The translations under genes were made by a program, and so were the position numbers. Shown piece after piece: positions 48,704 to 57,918 of a stretch of 64,000 bases of DNA (its first letter is position 1; each line of letters begins with the position of its first letter). The DNA comes from Pseudomonas sediminis (GTDB lineage Bacteria > Pseudomonadota > Gammaproteobacteria > Pseudomonadales > Pseudomonadaceae), in the NCBI RefSeq assembly GCF_039555755.1, contig NZ_CP154631.1, positions 3,968,001-4,032,000 on the forward strand. Direction: 5' to 3'. The notes below the pieces were generated by a model. That model had not been told where the DNA came from and ran no database searches. It was given only the letters and a program-made list of their open reading frames with translations.

Positions 48704-49000
48704 ATGGAAAAGCGCAAACCCCATTTCAAGCTTGAACTGGTGAAGCAGGCCTTAGCTGAGCAGCGTTATCGCTTCACCCGCGTAGCCCTGGAAGGGGGCG
48801 CCGAGCTGGGTATGGAGATGGCCGACATGCTGGCCGTCATCAGTGCTCTGAGCAGCCGCGACTTTTCCAAGAGCATGACAACCTATGCGGATCATACTAC
48901 CTGGCAGGACGTTTACCGACCCGATACCGAGTTCGGGCAGGTCTACTTGAAGTTCACGCTGGTGGCCGATCTGCTGATCGTTTCCTTTAAGGAGAAGTGA
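48704..49000 (+). CDS. mqsR: MqsR toxin, mRNA-cleaving (GCU-type) RNase
   Basis: 98 residues from the ATG at 48704 (MEKRKPHFKLELVKQALAE), the same length as E. coli MqsR. RelE-like fold; the segment FTRVALEGGAELGMEMADMLAVI and the C-terminal VYLKFTLVADLLIVSFKEK match the family. The toxin gene comes first, as in E. coli. Two bases separate it from the antitoxin gene. The module lies directly behind a tRNA gene, a site often used by mobile DNA. Confidence 0.93.
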   Translation: MEKRKPHFKLELVKQALAEQRYRFTRVALEGGAELGMEMADMLAVISALSSRDFSKSMTTYADHTTWQDVYRPDTEFGQVYLKFTLVADLLIVSFKEK

Positions 49001-49002
49001 CC

Positions 49003-49404
49003 ATGAAATGTCCAGTATGCGGCAGGGCGGAACTGGTTCACGACACCCGCGATATGCCCTTCACCTACAAGGGGCACACCACTCAAATTACTGCAGTAGT
49101 GGCTGACTGGTGCGATGCCTGCGGCGAGTCCCTGACAGGGCCGGCTGAGAGTGAGCGCGTTATGCGTGCCATGAACGAGCTTCGCCAGCAGGTGAACGCC
49201 AAGGACGGCAATCAGGAGCTGATTCGTACGGTGCGCAAGCAGTTGCAGTTGAGCCAGCGAGAAGCGGCCGAGCTTTTCGGCGGTGGGCCGAATGCGTTTT
49301 CTCGCTATGAGCGCGGCAGCACGGAAGCACCGCAACCGCTGGTGCAGTTGTTCAAAATCCTGGGGCGGCACCCGGAGTTGATCAACGAGCTGCGTGCAGG
49401 CTGA
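49003..49404 (+). CDS. mqsA: MqsA antitoxin (zinc ribbon plus HTH)
   Basis: 133 residues from the ATG at 49003, behind AAGGAGAAG. N-terminal zinc-binding domain CPVCG ... CDACGE (CxxC twice), C-terminal helix-turn-helix LSQREAAELFGGGPNAFSRYERG, which recognises the operator. It neutralises MqsR and represses the operon. Confidence 0.94.
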   Translation: MKCPVCGRAELVHDTRDMPFTYKGHTTQITAVVADWCDACGESLTGPAESERVMRAMNELRQQVNAKDGNQELIRTVRKQLQLSQREAAELFGGGPNAFSRYERGSTEAPQPLVQLFKILGRHPELINELRAG

Positions 49405-49716
49405 GTGTCGAAGTCATAGTTCAGGATAGCGATGAGTCGGGCGGGACGCCCGTGTTCAGCAGATGTAGCACGACCTAGAACTCTACCGAAACGGGTTCTA
49501 ACCCCTTCACCTACACAAAGCCTCTGCAGGGAAACCTACAGGGGCTTTTGCTTTTCTAGTCAGCGCATCTTTACGCAGCATCCTGACAGGGTGCGAATGA
49601 ACCTCGCCTCATATCAGCGTTTCCAGCCGCTGCCTGTCATCATTCCTTCGTCGCTCCGTCATATCGCTGCCACCGCGATTGGTTGCAATCGCAGCATCGG
49701 CCAGGAGGATGCTGCG
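49405..49716. other. Intergenic region between mqsA and ugd
   Basis: 312 bp without a supported gene. It holds a terminator-like hairpin at 49517-49549 (AAAGCCTCTG...CAGGGGCTTT, GAAA loop). Before it, GGGTTCTAACCCCTTCACC vaguely resembles a tRNA T arm and acceptor end, too diverged to call. The long open frame through the region upstream of the ugd ATG has no homology I recognise. Confidence 0.6.
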
Positions 49717-51078
49717 ATGCAGATATGCGTGATTGGAGCAGGATACGTAGGTTTGGTGACGGCGACCTGTTTTGCCGAGATGGGCAATCAGGTGGTCTGC
49801 GTCGAGCGAGATCCGCAGCGCGTCGCAATGCTTTCGCGAGGTGAGGTGCCGATCTATGAGCCTGGCCTGGAGGCGATGCTCAAGGCGCAGTTGGCCGGTG
49901 GGCAGCTCAGCTTCACTTCGCAGCTTAAGGCCGGCACCCGCCGCGCCGAGGTGATTTTCATTGCGGTGGGTACGCCCAGTGGCGAGGACGGTTCGGCCGA
50001 TCTGAGCCATGTACTGGCGGTTGCCGACGAGCTGGGTGAACGGCTCGATCATGCGTGCCTGGTCGTGGACAAATCCACGGTGCCGGTGGGCACCGCTGAG
50101 CGTGTGGCGCAGCGCATCAACGCTGGTCTGGCGCGTCGGGAGCAACGGGCGCGGGTGACCGTGGCGAGCAATCCGGAGTTTCTCAAGGAAGGTTCGGCGG
50201 TCGAGGATTTCATGCGCCCCGATCGGGTGATCGTCGGCTGTGACGACGAGCGTGGGCGCGAGCTGCTGCGCCGGCTGTATGCGCCATTTCTGCGTAATCA
50301 CGACCGCCTGTTGTGCATGGGCGTGCGCGCTGCGGAGTTCAGCAAGTACGCGGCCAATGCCTTTCTGGCAACCAAGATTTCCTTTATCAACGAGATGGCA
50401 GGTATCTGCGCGCGGTTGGGCGTGGATATCGAGGAGGTACGCCGCGGTATAGGTAGCGACCGGCGTATCGGCACGCACTTCATCTACGCCGGTTGCGGTT
50501 ATGGCGGCTCGTGCTTTCCCAAGGATGTGAAGGCGCTGATCCGCACTGCGGAGCACGAGGGCATCGAGCCGGGCATCCTGCGTGCGGTCGAAGCGCGCAA
50601 TGCGCTGCAGAAAACGCTGCTGTTCCAGGCCTTGCGCGAGCATTTCAATGGCCACTTGCAGGGGCGGGTCGTCGCGCTCTGGGGGCTGGCATTCAAGCCC
50701 GGTACTGACGATCTGCGTGAAGCGCCCAGTCTGGTGCTGCTAGACGCACTGCTGACCGCCGGCGCCAAGGTGCAGGCTTGCGACCCTGCCGCCACGGCAG
50801 CTGTGGCTGTGCGCTATGCAGCGGCCATCGAGGCGGGGCAGTTGGTGCTCAGCGAATCCCCCTATGCCGTCACTCAGGGGGCGGATGCGTTGGTGCTGGT
50901 GACGGAGTGGAAGCAGTTTCGCCAGCCGGATTTCCCGCGTATTCGCGGCGTGATGCGCATGCCGGTGCTGTTCGATGGGCGCAACATCTATGACGCCGAT
51001 CAGTTGGCGGAGCTCGGTTTTCTTTATCGTGGCATCGGTCGCCCTGCAAGCGGCAGTTGTAAGGCTAGCGCGGCTTGA
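49717..51078 (+). CDS. ugd: UDP-glucose 6-dehydrogenase Ugd
   Basis: 453 residues from the ATG at 49717 (MQICVIGAGYVGLVTATCFAE), behind AGGAGG. N-terminal NAD domain with GAGYVG, then VDKSTVPVGTAER and the catalytic cysteine in YGGSCFPKDV near residue 267. It oxidises UDP-glucose to UDP-glucuronate for surface polysaccharides. Its substrate is made by GalU, encoded directly downstream. Confidence 0.96.
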   Translation: MQICVIGAGYVGLVTATCFAEMGNQVVCVERDPQRVAMLSRGEVPIYEPGLEAMLKAQLAGGQLSFTSQLKAGTRRAEVIFIAVGTPSGEDGSADLSHVLAVADELGERLDHACLVVDKSTVPVGTAERVAQRINAGLARREQRARVTVASNPEFLKEGSAVEDFMRPDRVIVGCDDERGRELLRRLYAPFLRNHDRLLCMGVRAAEFSKYAANAFLATKISFINEMAGICARLGVDIEEVRRGIGSDRRIGTHFIYAGCGYGGSCFPKDVKALIRTAEHEGIEPGILRAVEARNALQKTLLFQALREHFNGHLQGRVVALWGLAFKPGTDDLREAPSLVLLDALLTAGAKVQACDPAATAAVAVRYAAAIEAGQLVLSESPYAVTQGADALVLVTEWKQFRQPDFPRIRGVMRMPVLFDGRNIYDADQLAELGFLYRGIGRPASGSCKASAA

Positions 51079-51120
51079 TAGACTGAGCGCGCATTCCAAC
51101 CGTCCCCATTAGGGAGTCCC

Positions 51121-51960
51121 ATGATCAAAAAATGCCTGTTCCCCGCTGCCGGTTACGGCACGCGCTTCCTGCCTGCAACCAAGGCAATGCCCAAGGAAAT
51201 GCTTCCGGTGGTGAACAAGCCACTGATTCAGTACGGCGTCGAAGAAGCGCTGGAGGCTGGTCTGAGCCAGATCTCTATCGTCACAGGTCGCGGCAAGCGC
51301 GCGCTGGAAGACCATTTCGACGTGAGCTACGAGCTTGAACACCAGATTCAGGGCACCGACAAAGAGAAGTATCTGGTTGGCATCCGTCGCCTGATCGACG
51401 AGTGCAGCTTCTCCTACACTCGTCAGGTAGAAATGAAAGGCCTGGGCCACGCCATCCTCTGCGGCCAGCCGCTGATCGGTGACGAGCCGTTCGCCGTGGT
51501 TCTGGCCGACGACCTGTGCCTGAACCTGGAAGGCGATAGCGTACTGGCGCAGATGGTCAAGCTGTACAACCAGTTCCGCTGCTCCATCGTCGCGATTCAG
51601 GAAGTGCCGAAGGACGAAACCTACAAATACGGCGTGATTGCCGGCGAGATGATTCGCGAGGACATCTACCGCGTCAGCAACATGGTGGAGAAGCCCAAGC
51701 CTGAGGACGCGCCGTCGAACCTGGCGATCATCGGTCGGTACATCCTGACCCCGGACATCTTCGACCTGATCCGCAGCACGCCACCGGGCAAGGGTGGTGA
51801 GATCCAGATCACCGACGCCCTGATGCGCCAGGCCCAGCAGGGCTGTGTGATGGCGTACAAGTTCAAGGGCCAGCGTTTCGACTGCGGCAGCGCCGAGGGT
51901 TACATCGACGCCACCAACTTCTGCTTCGAGAACCTGTACAAGACCGGCAAGGCGTTCTGA
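51121..51960 (+). CDS. galU: UTP-glucose-1-phosphate uridylyltransferase GalU (copy 1)
   Basis: 279 residues. The N-terminal nucleotide loop reads FPAAGYGTRFLPATKAMPKEMLP, with VLADDLCLN as the metal site and EKPKPEDAPSNLAIIGRYIL further on. It makes UDP-glucose from UTP and glucose 1-phosphate. It lies 42 bp behind ugd, the usual Pseudomonas order. A second copy, very similar, lies at 55046. A terminator follows. Confidence 0.96.
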   Translation: MIKKCLFPAAGYGTRFLPATKAMPKEMLPVVNKPLIQYGVEEALEAGLSQISIVTGRGKRALEDHFDVSYELEHQIQGTDKEKYLVGIRRLIDECSFSYTRQVEMKGLGHAILCGQPLIGDEPFAVVLADDLCLNLEGDSVLAQMVKLYNQFRCSIVAIQEVPKDETYKYGVIAGEMIREDIYRVSNMVEKPKPEDAPSNLAIIGRYILTPDIFDLIRSTPPGKGGEIQITDALMRQAQQGCVMAYKFKGQRFDCGSAEGYIDATNFCFENLYKTGKAF

Positions 51961-51978
51961 TACGCCTTCAGGTAAACG

Positions 51979-52004
51979 AAACGCCACCCTCGGGTGGCGT
52001 TTTG
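51979..52004. terminator. Bidirectional terminator behind galU
   Basis: AAACGCCACCC pairs with GGGTGGCGTTT around a two-base loop. Between the convergent galU and VOC genes. Confidence 0.85.
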
Positions 52005-52008
52005 CATT

Positions 52009-52431
52009 TCAGGGGATGGGCATTTCCTCGGAGCCAGGGCCTAATGGCTGGCCGTAGCTGAATTCGACGTAATTGCCGGCTGGGTCGCGCAGGCCGCAGT
52101 AATAGCCAACTGGGTAGGGTTCGTCGCGTGGTGCCCAGATCAGGCAGCCGTCGTGTTCGGCCATGGCGGCGATGCGATCAACCTCTGCGTGGCTGCCCAG
52201 GGCAAAGCCGAAGTGGCTGTAGTCATTAGCAGCCAGGTTACGGTCTTGCCCGCCCGGCATGATCACGAAGATGAACTGGTGTTCCTTGCCCGGCTCGGCC
52301 ATCCAGACGATGCGTGTGCCCTTGCCGGGGCGCTCGTGGATCACTTGCATGGCGCAGAAACGTTGATAGAAGGCGATGCAGGCGTCGAGATCGGGGACGT
52401 GCAGGGCCAGATGAGTCAGGGTGGGGCGCAT
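52009..52431 (-). CDS. VOC/glyoxalase-family protein
   Basis: 140 residues from the ATG at 52431 (MRPTLTHLALHVPDLDACIAF), behind GGAGGTGGAG; the GTG at 52440 lies inside that site. The two beta-alpha-beta-beta-beta modules of the VOC fold are visible, with His, Glu candidates in LTHLAL, HFGF and NYVEFSYG. It could be a lactoylglutathione-lyase-like enzyme or ring-cleaving dioxygenase. Located between galU and gor as in P. aeruginosa, to my memory. Confidence 0.85.
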   Translation of the reverse strand: MRPTLTHLALHVPDLDACIAFYQRFCAMQVIHERPGKGTRIVWMAEPGKEHQFIFVIMPGGQDRNLAANDYSHFGFALGSHAEVDRIAAMAEHDGCLIWAPRDEPYPVGYYCGLRDPAGNYVEFSYGQPLGPGSEEMPIP

Positions 52432-52503
52432 GTTCTCCACCTCCGGCGTTCAGCTTAGCGCGGGCCTTTACGGTATGCTCCTCGTCTGCCAAGGAGATAC
52501 CCC

Positions 52504-53862
52504 ATGAGTTACGACTTCGACCTGTTCGTGATCGGCGCCGGTTCCGGCGGCGTACGTGCGGCGCGCTTCGCCGCAGGTTTCGGTGCCCGCGTTGCGGTCG
52601 CCGAGAGCCGCTATCTGGGCGGTACCTGCGTCAATGTCGGTTGCGTACCGAAAAAGTTGCTGGTGTACGGCGCGCATTTCTCCGATGACTTCGAGCAGGC
52701 CTCGGGTTTCGGCTGGTCGCTGGGCGAAGCGAATTTCGACTGGGCGACATTGATCGCCAACAAGAACCGCGAGATCGAACGCCTCAATGGCATCTACCGC
52801 AATCTGTTGACCAACAGCGGCGTCAGTCTGTTCGAAGGTCATGCGCGTATCGTCGACGCGCATACCGTCGAAGTGAACGGCCAGCGTCACAGCACTGAAC
52901 GCATTCTGATCGCCACTGGCGGCTGGCCGCAGATTCCCGATATCCCCGGTCGCGAGCACGCTATCAGCTCCAACGAAGCCTTCTTCCTCAAGCAACTGCC
53001 CAAGCGCGTGCTGGTGGTGGGTGGCGGTTATATCGCTGTGGAGTTCGCCTCGATTTTCCATGGCCTGGGCGCGCAGACTTCGTTGCTCTATCGCGGCGAC
53101 CTGTTCCTGCGTGGTTTCGATGGTGCGGTACGTGAGCACCTGCGCGATGAACTGAGCAAGAAGGGCCTGGACCTGCAGTTCAACGCCGACATCGCCAGCA
53201 TCGAACGCAAGGCCGATGGCAGCCTGGCCGCGACGCTCAAGGACGGTCGCGTACTGGAGGCCGACTGCGTGTTCTACGCCACCGGTCGCCGGCCGATGCT
53301 CGATAACCTTGGCCTGGAGAACGTCGAGGTCAAGCTGGACCAGCGCGGCTACGTGGAGGTCGATGACCTGTTCCAGACCTCCACGCCATCGATTCTCGCC
53401 CTTGGCGATGTGATCGGCCGCGTACAGCTGACCCCGGTCGCACTGGCCGAAGGCATGGCCGTAGCGCGCCGGCTGTTCAAGCCCGATGAGTACCGGCCGC
53501 TGGATTACAGCATGATCCCCACCGCCGTATTCAGCCTGCCGAACATCGGCACCGTTGGCCTGAGTGAAGAGCAGGCTATCGAGGACGGGCACAAGGTGAA
53601 GATCTTCGAGAGCCGCTTCCGCCCGATGAAGCTGACGTTGACCGAAGATCCCGAGCGCACGCTGATGAAGCTGGTGGTCGATGCCGACAGCGACCGCGTG
53701 CTCGGCTGCCATATGGTCGGCCCGGAGGCCGGCGAGATCGTTCAGGGCCTGGCTGTCGCGCTGAAGGCCGGTGCGACCAAGCAGATCTTCGACGAGACCA
53801 TCGGCGTGCACCCGAGCGCCGCCGAGGAGTTCGTCACCCTGCGTACGCCGGTCAGCCGCTGA
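52504..53862 (+). CDS. gor: Glutathione reductase Gor
   Basis: 452 residues. FAD loop [14 protein letters not shown], redox-active disulfide [22 protein letters not shown] loop [15 protein letters not shown], second FAD motif [10 protein letters not shown], and the C-terminal [14 protein letters not shown] with the catalytic His-Glu pair. It keeps glutathione reduced using NADPH. Eight bases separate it from the next gene. Confidence 0.96.
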   Translation: MSYDFDLFVIGAGSGGVRAARFAAGFGARVAVAESRYLGGTCVNVGCVPKKLLVYGAHFSDDFEQASGFGWSLGEANFDWATLIANKNREIERLNGIYRNLLTNSGVSLFEGHARIVDAHTVEVNGQRHSTERILIATGGWPQIPDIPGREHAISSNEAFFLKQLPKRVLVVGGGYIAVEFASIFHGLGAQTSLLYRGDLFLRGFDGAVREHLRDELSKKGLDLQFNADIASIERKADGSLAATLKDGRVLEADCVFYATGRRPMLDNLGLENVEVKLDQRGYVEVDDLFQTSTPSILALGDVIGRVQLTPVALAEGMAVARRLFKPDEYRPLDYSMIPTAVFSLPNIGTVGLSEEQAIEDGHKVKIFESRFRPMKLTLTEDPERTLMKLVVDADSDRVLGCHMVGPEAGEIVQGLAVALKAGATKQIFDETIGVHPSAAEEFVTLRTPVSR

Positions 53863-53869
53863 GGACAGC

Positions 53870-54493
53870 ATGGAAAAGCTTTTCTATGTCGCAGACCTGT
53901 TCGGCGTAGCGGTGTTTGCCATCACCGGTGCGCTGATGGCAGGGCGCAAGTCCATGGACCTGTTCGGCGTGCTGGTGATGGCCATCGTCACCGCACTGGG
54001 TGGCGGCACGTTGCGCGACCTGATTCTGGACAACCATCCGGTCAGCTGGATTCGCGACGACACCTACATCCTGGTCGCTTCCCTGGCGGCACTGGGCACC
54101 GTGGCCTGGGTACGCATGACCCGCCCGATTCACGAGAAGGGCCTGCTGATCGCCGATGCCTTTGGCCTGGCTGTGTTTACCGTGTACGGCACTGAACTGG
54201 CGCTGCAACACGGTACGCCGATCAGCACCGCGGTGATCATGGGGGTGATGACTGGTGTTGTCGGCGGGGTGATTCGCGACGTGCTGTGCAACGAGATTCC
54301 GCTGATCTTCCAGAAGGAAATCTACGCCACGGCCTGTATCGCCGGCGCGCTGACCTTTATCGGCCTGCGTGCCCTGGGCACGCCACACTGGCTGGATACC
54401 GCGGCGGCAATGTTCGTAGTGCTGGCAGCGCGCCTGGCGGCGATTCACTGGCACCTCGGGTTGCCGCGTTTTCATCTGCTGGACAGGCATTGA
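53870..54493 (+). CDS. TRIC-type channel / YicG-like membrane protein (UPF0126)
   Basis: 207 residues from the ATG at 53870 (MEKLFYVADLFGVAVFAITGAL). Two repeats of three helices, each with the GGGxxRD motif: LGGGTLRDLIL and VGGVIRDVLCNEIP. Relatives are glycine or cation channels of the bacterial TRIC family. Probably co-transcribed with gor and the following VOC gene, from which it is two bases apart. Confidence 0.9.
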   Translation: MEKLFYVADLFGVAVFAITGALMAGRKSMDLFGVLVMAIVTALGGGTLRDLILDNHPVSWIRDDTYILVASLAALGTVAWVRMTRPIHEKGLLIADAFGLAVFTVYGTELALQHGTPISTAVIMGVMTGVVGGVIRDVLCNEIPLIFQKEIYATACIAGALTFIGLRALGTPHWLDTAAAMFVVLAARLAAIHWHLGLPRFHLLDRH

Positions 54494-54495
54494 GC

Positions 54496-54876
54496 ATGAT
54501 CGAGAGACTGGACCATCTGGTGCTGACGGTGGCGGACATCGACGTCACCGTCGACTTTTACCAGCGTGTGCTGGGCATGAGTCACGAGCGCTTCGGTGCC
54601 GGGCGTAGCGCTCTGGTATTCGGCAAGCAGAAATTCAACCTGCATCAGGCCGGGCGTGAGTTCGAGCCCAAGGCGATCAAGCCAACACCGGGCGCCATCG
54701 ATCTGTGCCTGATCACCCTGTGGCCGCTGGAGCGTGTAATGGCTCACCTGGCCGAGCAGGGCGTGACGGTAGAGGAGGGGCCGGTGGCACGTACTGGCGC
54801 CGTCGGGCCAATCGAATCGGTGTATTTTCGCGACCCGGACGGCAATCTGATCGAAGTAAGCCGTTATCTCGCCTAG
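54496..54876 (+). CDS. VOC/glyoxalase-family protein
   Basis: 126 residues from the ATG at 54496 (MIERLDHLVLTVADIDVTVDFY). VOC modules with metal-type positions in LDHLVL, FNLHQAG and DPDGNLIEVSRY. It resembles the virulence-protein-type or fosfomycin-resistance-like small VOC proteins. The reaction is not known. Third gene of the gor unit. Confidence 0.85.
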   Translation: MIERLDHLVLTVADIDVTVDFYQRVLGMSHERFGAGRSALVFGKQKFNLHQAGREFEPKAIKPTPGAIDLCLITLWPLERVMAHLAEQGVTVEEGPVARTGAVGPIESVYFRDPDGNLIEVSRYLA

Positions 54877-55045
54877 AGGGCGACTTGTCGTTGGCTGCGG
54901 CACCTCGGCATCCGCGTGCTGAGGTCGAGGTGTCGCACTTCGCAAAATTGCAGCAGCGAAACGGCGCCTGCTGAAATATCTTGAACCGTAAAGGTTCTAA
55001 ACGGGTCAGGTTCTATTACCGAGTCACTCAATTGGTATAGAACTC

Positions 55046-55912
55046 ATGATCAAGAAATGTTTATTTCCCGCAGCCGGTTACGGCACCCGCTTTCTTCCCG
55101 CTACCAAGTCGATGCCCAAGGAAATGCTCCCGGTGGTCGACACCCCGTTGATCCAGTATGGCGTCGAAGAAGCCCTGCAAGCCGGGCTGCATGAAATCGC
55201 CATCGTCACCGGCCGTGGCAAGCGTTCGCTGGAAGACCACTTCGATATCAGCTACGAGCTGGAACACGAGATTTCCAACACCGGCAAGGAAAAATCCTTG
55301 AGTGGTGTGCGCCACCTGATCGATCAGTGCACCTTCTCCTATACCCGCCAGATCGAGATGAAAGGCCTCGGTCACGCCATCCTCACCGGCCGCTCGTTGA
55401 TCGGCGACGAGGCGTTCGCCGTGGTGCTGGCCGATGACCTGTGCCTGAACCTGGAAGGCGACGGCGTGCTGGCCCAGATGGTCAAGCTCTACGAACAGTT
55501 CCGCTGCTCCATCGTCGCCATTCAGGAAGTGCCGATGGAGGAGGTTTCGCGCTACGGCGTGATCGCCGGCGAAGCGCTGCGTGACGACATCTTCCGCATC
55601 GAGCGGATGGTGGAAAAACCCAACCCCGAAGATGCGCCGTCGAACCTGGCGATCATCGGCCGCTACATCCTCACGCCGGATATCTTCGAGCTGATCGAGC
55701 AGACAGAACCGGGCAAGAGCGGCGAGATCCAGATCACCGACGCGCTGATGAAGCAGGCCCAGCAGGGCTGTGTGCTGGCCTACAAATTCAAGGGTCGCCG
55801 CTTCGATTGCGGTTCGGCCGAAGGCTACGTGCAGGCCACCAACTTCTGCTTCGAGAATCGCCACAAGACTCATCCGGTGATGACTGCGAGCCCGCAGCTG
55901 AAGGCCGTCTGA
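55046..55912 (+). CDS. galU: UTP-glucose-1-phosphate uridylyltransferase, second GalU copy
   Basis: 288 residues, aligning along its whole length with the copy at 51121. Differences cluster at a few positions (for example DTPLIQ for NKPLIQ, RSLIGDEAF for QPLIGDEPF) and in a nine-residue C-terminal extension. The nucleotide loop and metal site are intact. It probably makes the same UDP-glucose, perhaps under other control. Upstream, 170 bp without a feature; downstream a broken dehydrogenase gene. Confidence 0.93.
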   Translation: MIKKCLFPAAGYGTRFLPATKSMPKEMLPVVDTPLIQYGVEEALQAGLHEIAIVTGRGKRSLEDHFDISYELEHEISNTGKEKSLSGVRHLIDQCTFSYTRQIEMKGLGHAILTGRSLIGDEAFAVVLADDLCLNLEGDGVLAQMVKLYEQFRCSIVAIQEVPMEEVSRYGVIAGEALRDDIFRIERMVEKPNPEDAPSNLAIIGRYILTPDIFELIEQTEPGKSGEIQITDALMKQAQQGCVLAYKFKGRRFDCGSAEGYVQATNFCFENRHKTHPVMTASPQLKAV

Positions 55913-55937
55913 ACACCAGCGAAAGGAGGAGCGAAGG

Positions 55938-56682
55938 ATGAACGACAAGACCCTGCCGCCTCAGCATCAGCAGCGGCAACCTGGTGTCGAACACGCCATG
56001 CACCCTGAGCCGATCTACCTTGCCGATGATTACCGCGCCGCCGGCAAGCTGACCGGCAAGGTGGCGATCCCTCGACGAGGTGAAACATCACGGCGGCGAA
56101 GCTATCGCCCTTGCTGGTGACGTTGGCGACGGCGGCTTCTGCCAGTGCGTGGTCGACGCGGTGATCGCCAAGTGGGGACGTATCGACATCCTCATCAACA
56201 ACGCTGGCGAACAGCACCCCGAGCATAACCTCGAGGCCCTCGACCAGGCGCAGTGGGAGCAGACCTTCCGCACCAATATCTTCGCCATGTTCCACCTGAC
56301 CAAGGTCGCGCTGGAGCATCTGCAGCCGGGCTCGAGCATCATCAACACCAGTTCGGTGACGGCCTACAAGGGCAACCCGATGCTGCTCGACTATTCCTCG
56401 ACCAAGGGCGCGATCACCTCGTTCACCCGCACGCTGTCGATCAACCTGGCGCCACGTGGCATTCGCGTCAATGGCGTTGCACCCGGGCCGATCTGGACGC
56501 CGCTGACCCCGTCCACCTTCAGCGCCGAGAAGGTCTCCGAGTTCGGCGCCGACACGCCGCTGGGGCGCCCCGGACAACCTGCAGAGGTTGCCCCGGCATT
56601 CGTTTATCTGGCCAGCAACGATGCCTCTTACGTCACCGGGCAGATGCTGCATGTCAACGGCGGCAGCGTGGTCAACGGCTGA
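55938..56682 (+). pseudogene. Short-chain dehydrogenase, broken by an internal deletion and frameshift
   Basis: The 5' part (55938-56060) starts behind AAAGGAGGAG and encodes the usual N-terminal extension of YhdF/YghA-like reductases, up to KLTGKVAI. There the frame jumps: the rest, from about 56070, reads in another frame from HHGGEAIALAGDVGD through the NNAG motif and the catalytic YSSTKGAITSF to the end. The TGGDSGIGR NAD-binding loop and about 40 residues after it are gone. An ATG at 56080 opens the second frame but has no ribosome site. Not expected to be active. Confidence 0.8.
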
Positions 56683-57006
56683 TGAAAAAAGCCTGAACGA
56701 CTCGTGGCAGAGCCTGCCTAAATTTTATGTAGAGGCAATAACGCCTCGCGAGTCACCACAGTTCCGTCAGCAACTGCAGGAGCACAGCAGCCGCAGTGTG
56801 GAGTTCGAAAGAGTCATACGCACGCAGCTGTAGCGGCAACTGCAGGAGAGGGCGGTTCAGCCCGTTGTGCAGGCTGTCGAAGAGAAAAGTGCGCAGACGG
56901 TTCGGCGTTACTCGCGTTATGGCTTAAAGTAACCGGTCGCCGAAAGAACCGTCATGGCCATAGCCATGAAGGGCTTTCATTCTTTACAAATAAGTGTGTG
57001 GTGAAG
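56683..57006. other. Intergenic region without a recognisable gene
   Basis: 324 bp. A 13-base direct repeat (GCAACTGCAGGAG) occurs near 56770 and 56836. No promoter, RNA or gene can be supported. An open frame ending at 56833 shows no homology. Confidence 0.5.
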
Positions 57007-57918
57007 ATGAGCAAGCCTTTCATTTCGCTGTGCCCTGAAATTACTCGGGCACATGCGCTGACGCTGATGGAGTGGTTGCAGGATGAGCGCGTCACCTGCT
57101 ATCTGAGCGACTCGCGTCATGTTTCCCGTTCCATCGCGGAAGTCATCGATCGGACGCAGTTGCCGATCCTGACCCATCTGTTCAACCGGGGCGGTCGTTT
57201 CTTCATGGCCTATGACCGGCATGACGAGCCGGTGGGCTTTGTCCGTCTGATCAAGACCGGCCTGGAGTGCGAGATCGTCCTGGCCATCGGAGACAGCGAC
57301 AAATGGGGCCGAAATCTCGGCGCTCGCACGATCCGCGAAGGCATGAAACTGGCCTTTCTCGACATGCGCGCCGAGAAGCTTATCGCCAAGATCCACCCGG
57401 ACAACGTGCGCTCGCTGAAAGCTTTTGTGCGCTGCGGCTTTATGCTCGAGAACGAAACGCCAACATTGAAATCGTTTTCCATGACGGCGGCGTGTTATCG
57501 CCAGCTCCTGCGCGAAAGTGCCGGTACCGACGTTACAGGAATCCAAATCACTGAAATCGACAAGGCCAGGCTCGAGAATCTAATCGCACTCGAGGAGGGG
57601 CCGGCCATTGTCGAGCTCGAACATGAGCTCGAGCGTGCTGTTGTCGTCAAGCCTGAGGAAGTGGCACGCAATGTCGTCACGATGAACTCCAAGGCCTTGC
57701 TGCAACTGGACGACGAAGAGATCGAAGTGGCCTTGGTCTATCCCGAAGACGCCGACAGCCGCGCCGGAAAATATTCGGTGTGTTCCGATATCGGCGCGGC
57801 CATTCTCGGCTACCAGGAGGGAGACGCCATCGACTGGCGGATTTCCGATCGGACTCTCCGGATCGAGATCAGTAAAGTGCTTTATCAACCGGAAGCTGCG
57901 GGCGATTACCACCTGTAA
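57007..57918 (+). CDS. Fusion of GNAT acetyltransferase with Rnk-type nucleoside diphosphate kinase regulator
   Basis: 303 residues from the ATG at 57007. The first 165 residues are a GNAT domain (WGRNLGARTIREGMKLAFLD is the acetyl-CoA loop; HPDNVRSLKAFVRCGF follows). The last 130 residues match Rnk/GreA C-terminal-type proteins (AVVVKPEEVARNVVTMNSKALLQ ... DAIDWRISDRTLRIEISKVLYQPEAAG), which bind RNA polymerase's secondary channel. Such bifunctional proteins are known in proteobacteria. Target of acetylation unknown. A hairpin at 57941-57975 follows. Confidence 0.85.
   Translation: MSKPFISLCPEITRAHALTLMEWLQDERVTCYLSDSRHVSRSIAEVIDRTQLPILTHLFNRGGRFFMAYDRHDEPVGFVRLIKTGLECEIVLAIGDSDKWGRNLGARTIREGMKLAFLDMRAEKLIAKIHPDNVRSLKAFVRCGFMLENETPTLKSFSMTAACYRQLLRESAGTDVTGIQITEIDKARLENLIALEEGPAIVELEHELERAVVVKPEEVARNVVTMNSKALLQLDDEEIEVALVYPEDADSRAGKYSVCSDIGAAILGYQEGDAIDWRISDRTLRIEISKVLYQPEAAGDYHL

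Noticed and set aside
49480..49510. Possible tRNA 3' fragment or attachment site behind mqsA
   Set aside because: GGGTTCTAACCCCTTCACC resembles a T arm and acceptor end but does not repeat the tRNA-Ser sequence, and the T stem has a mismatch. Insufficient for an att site.
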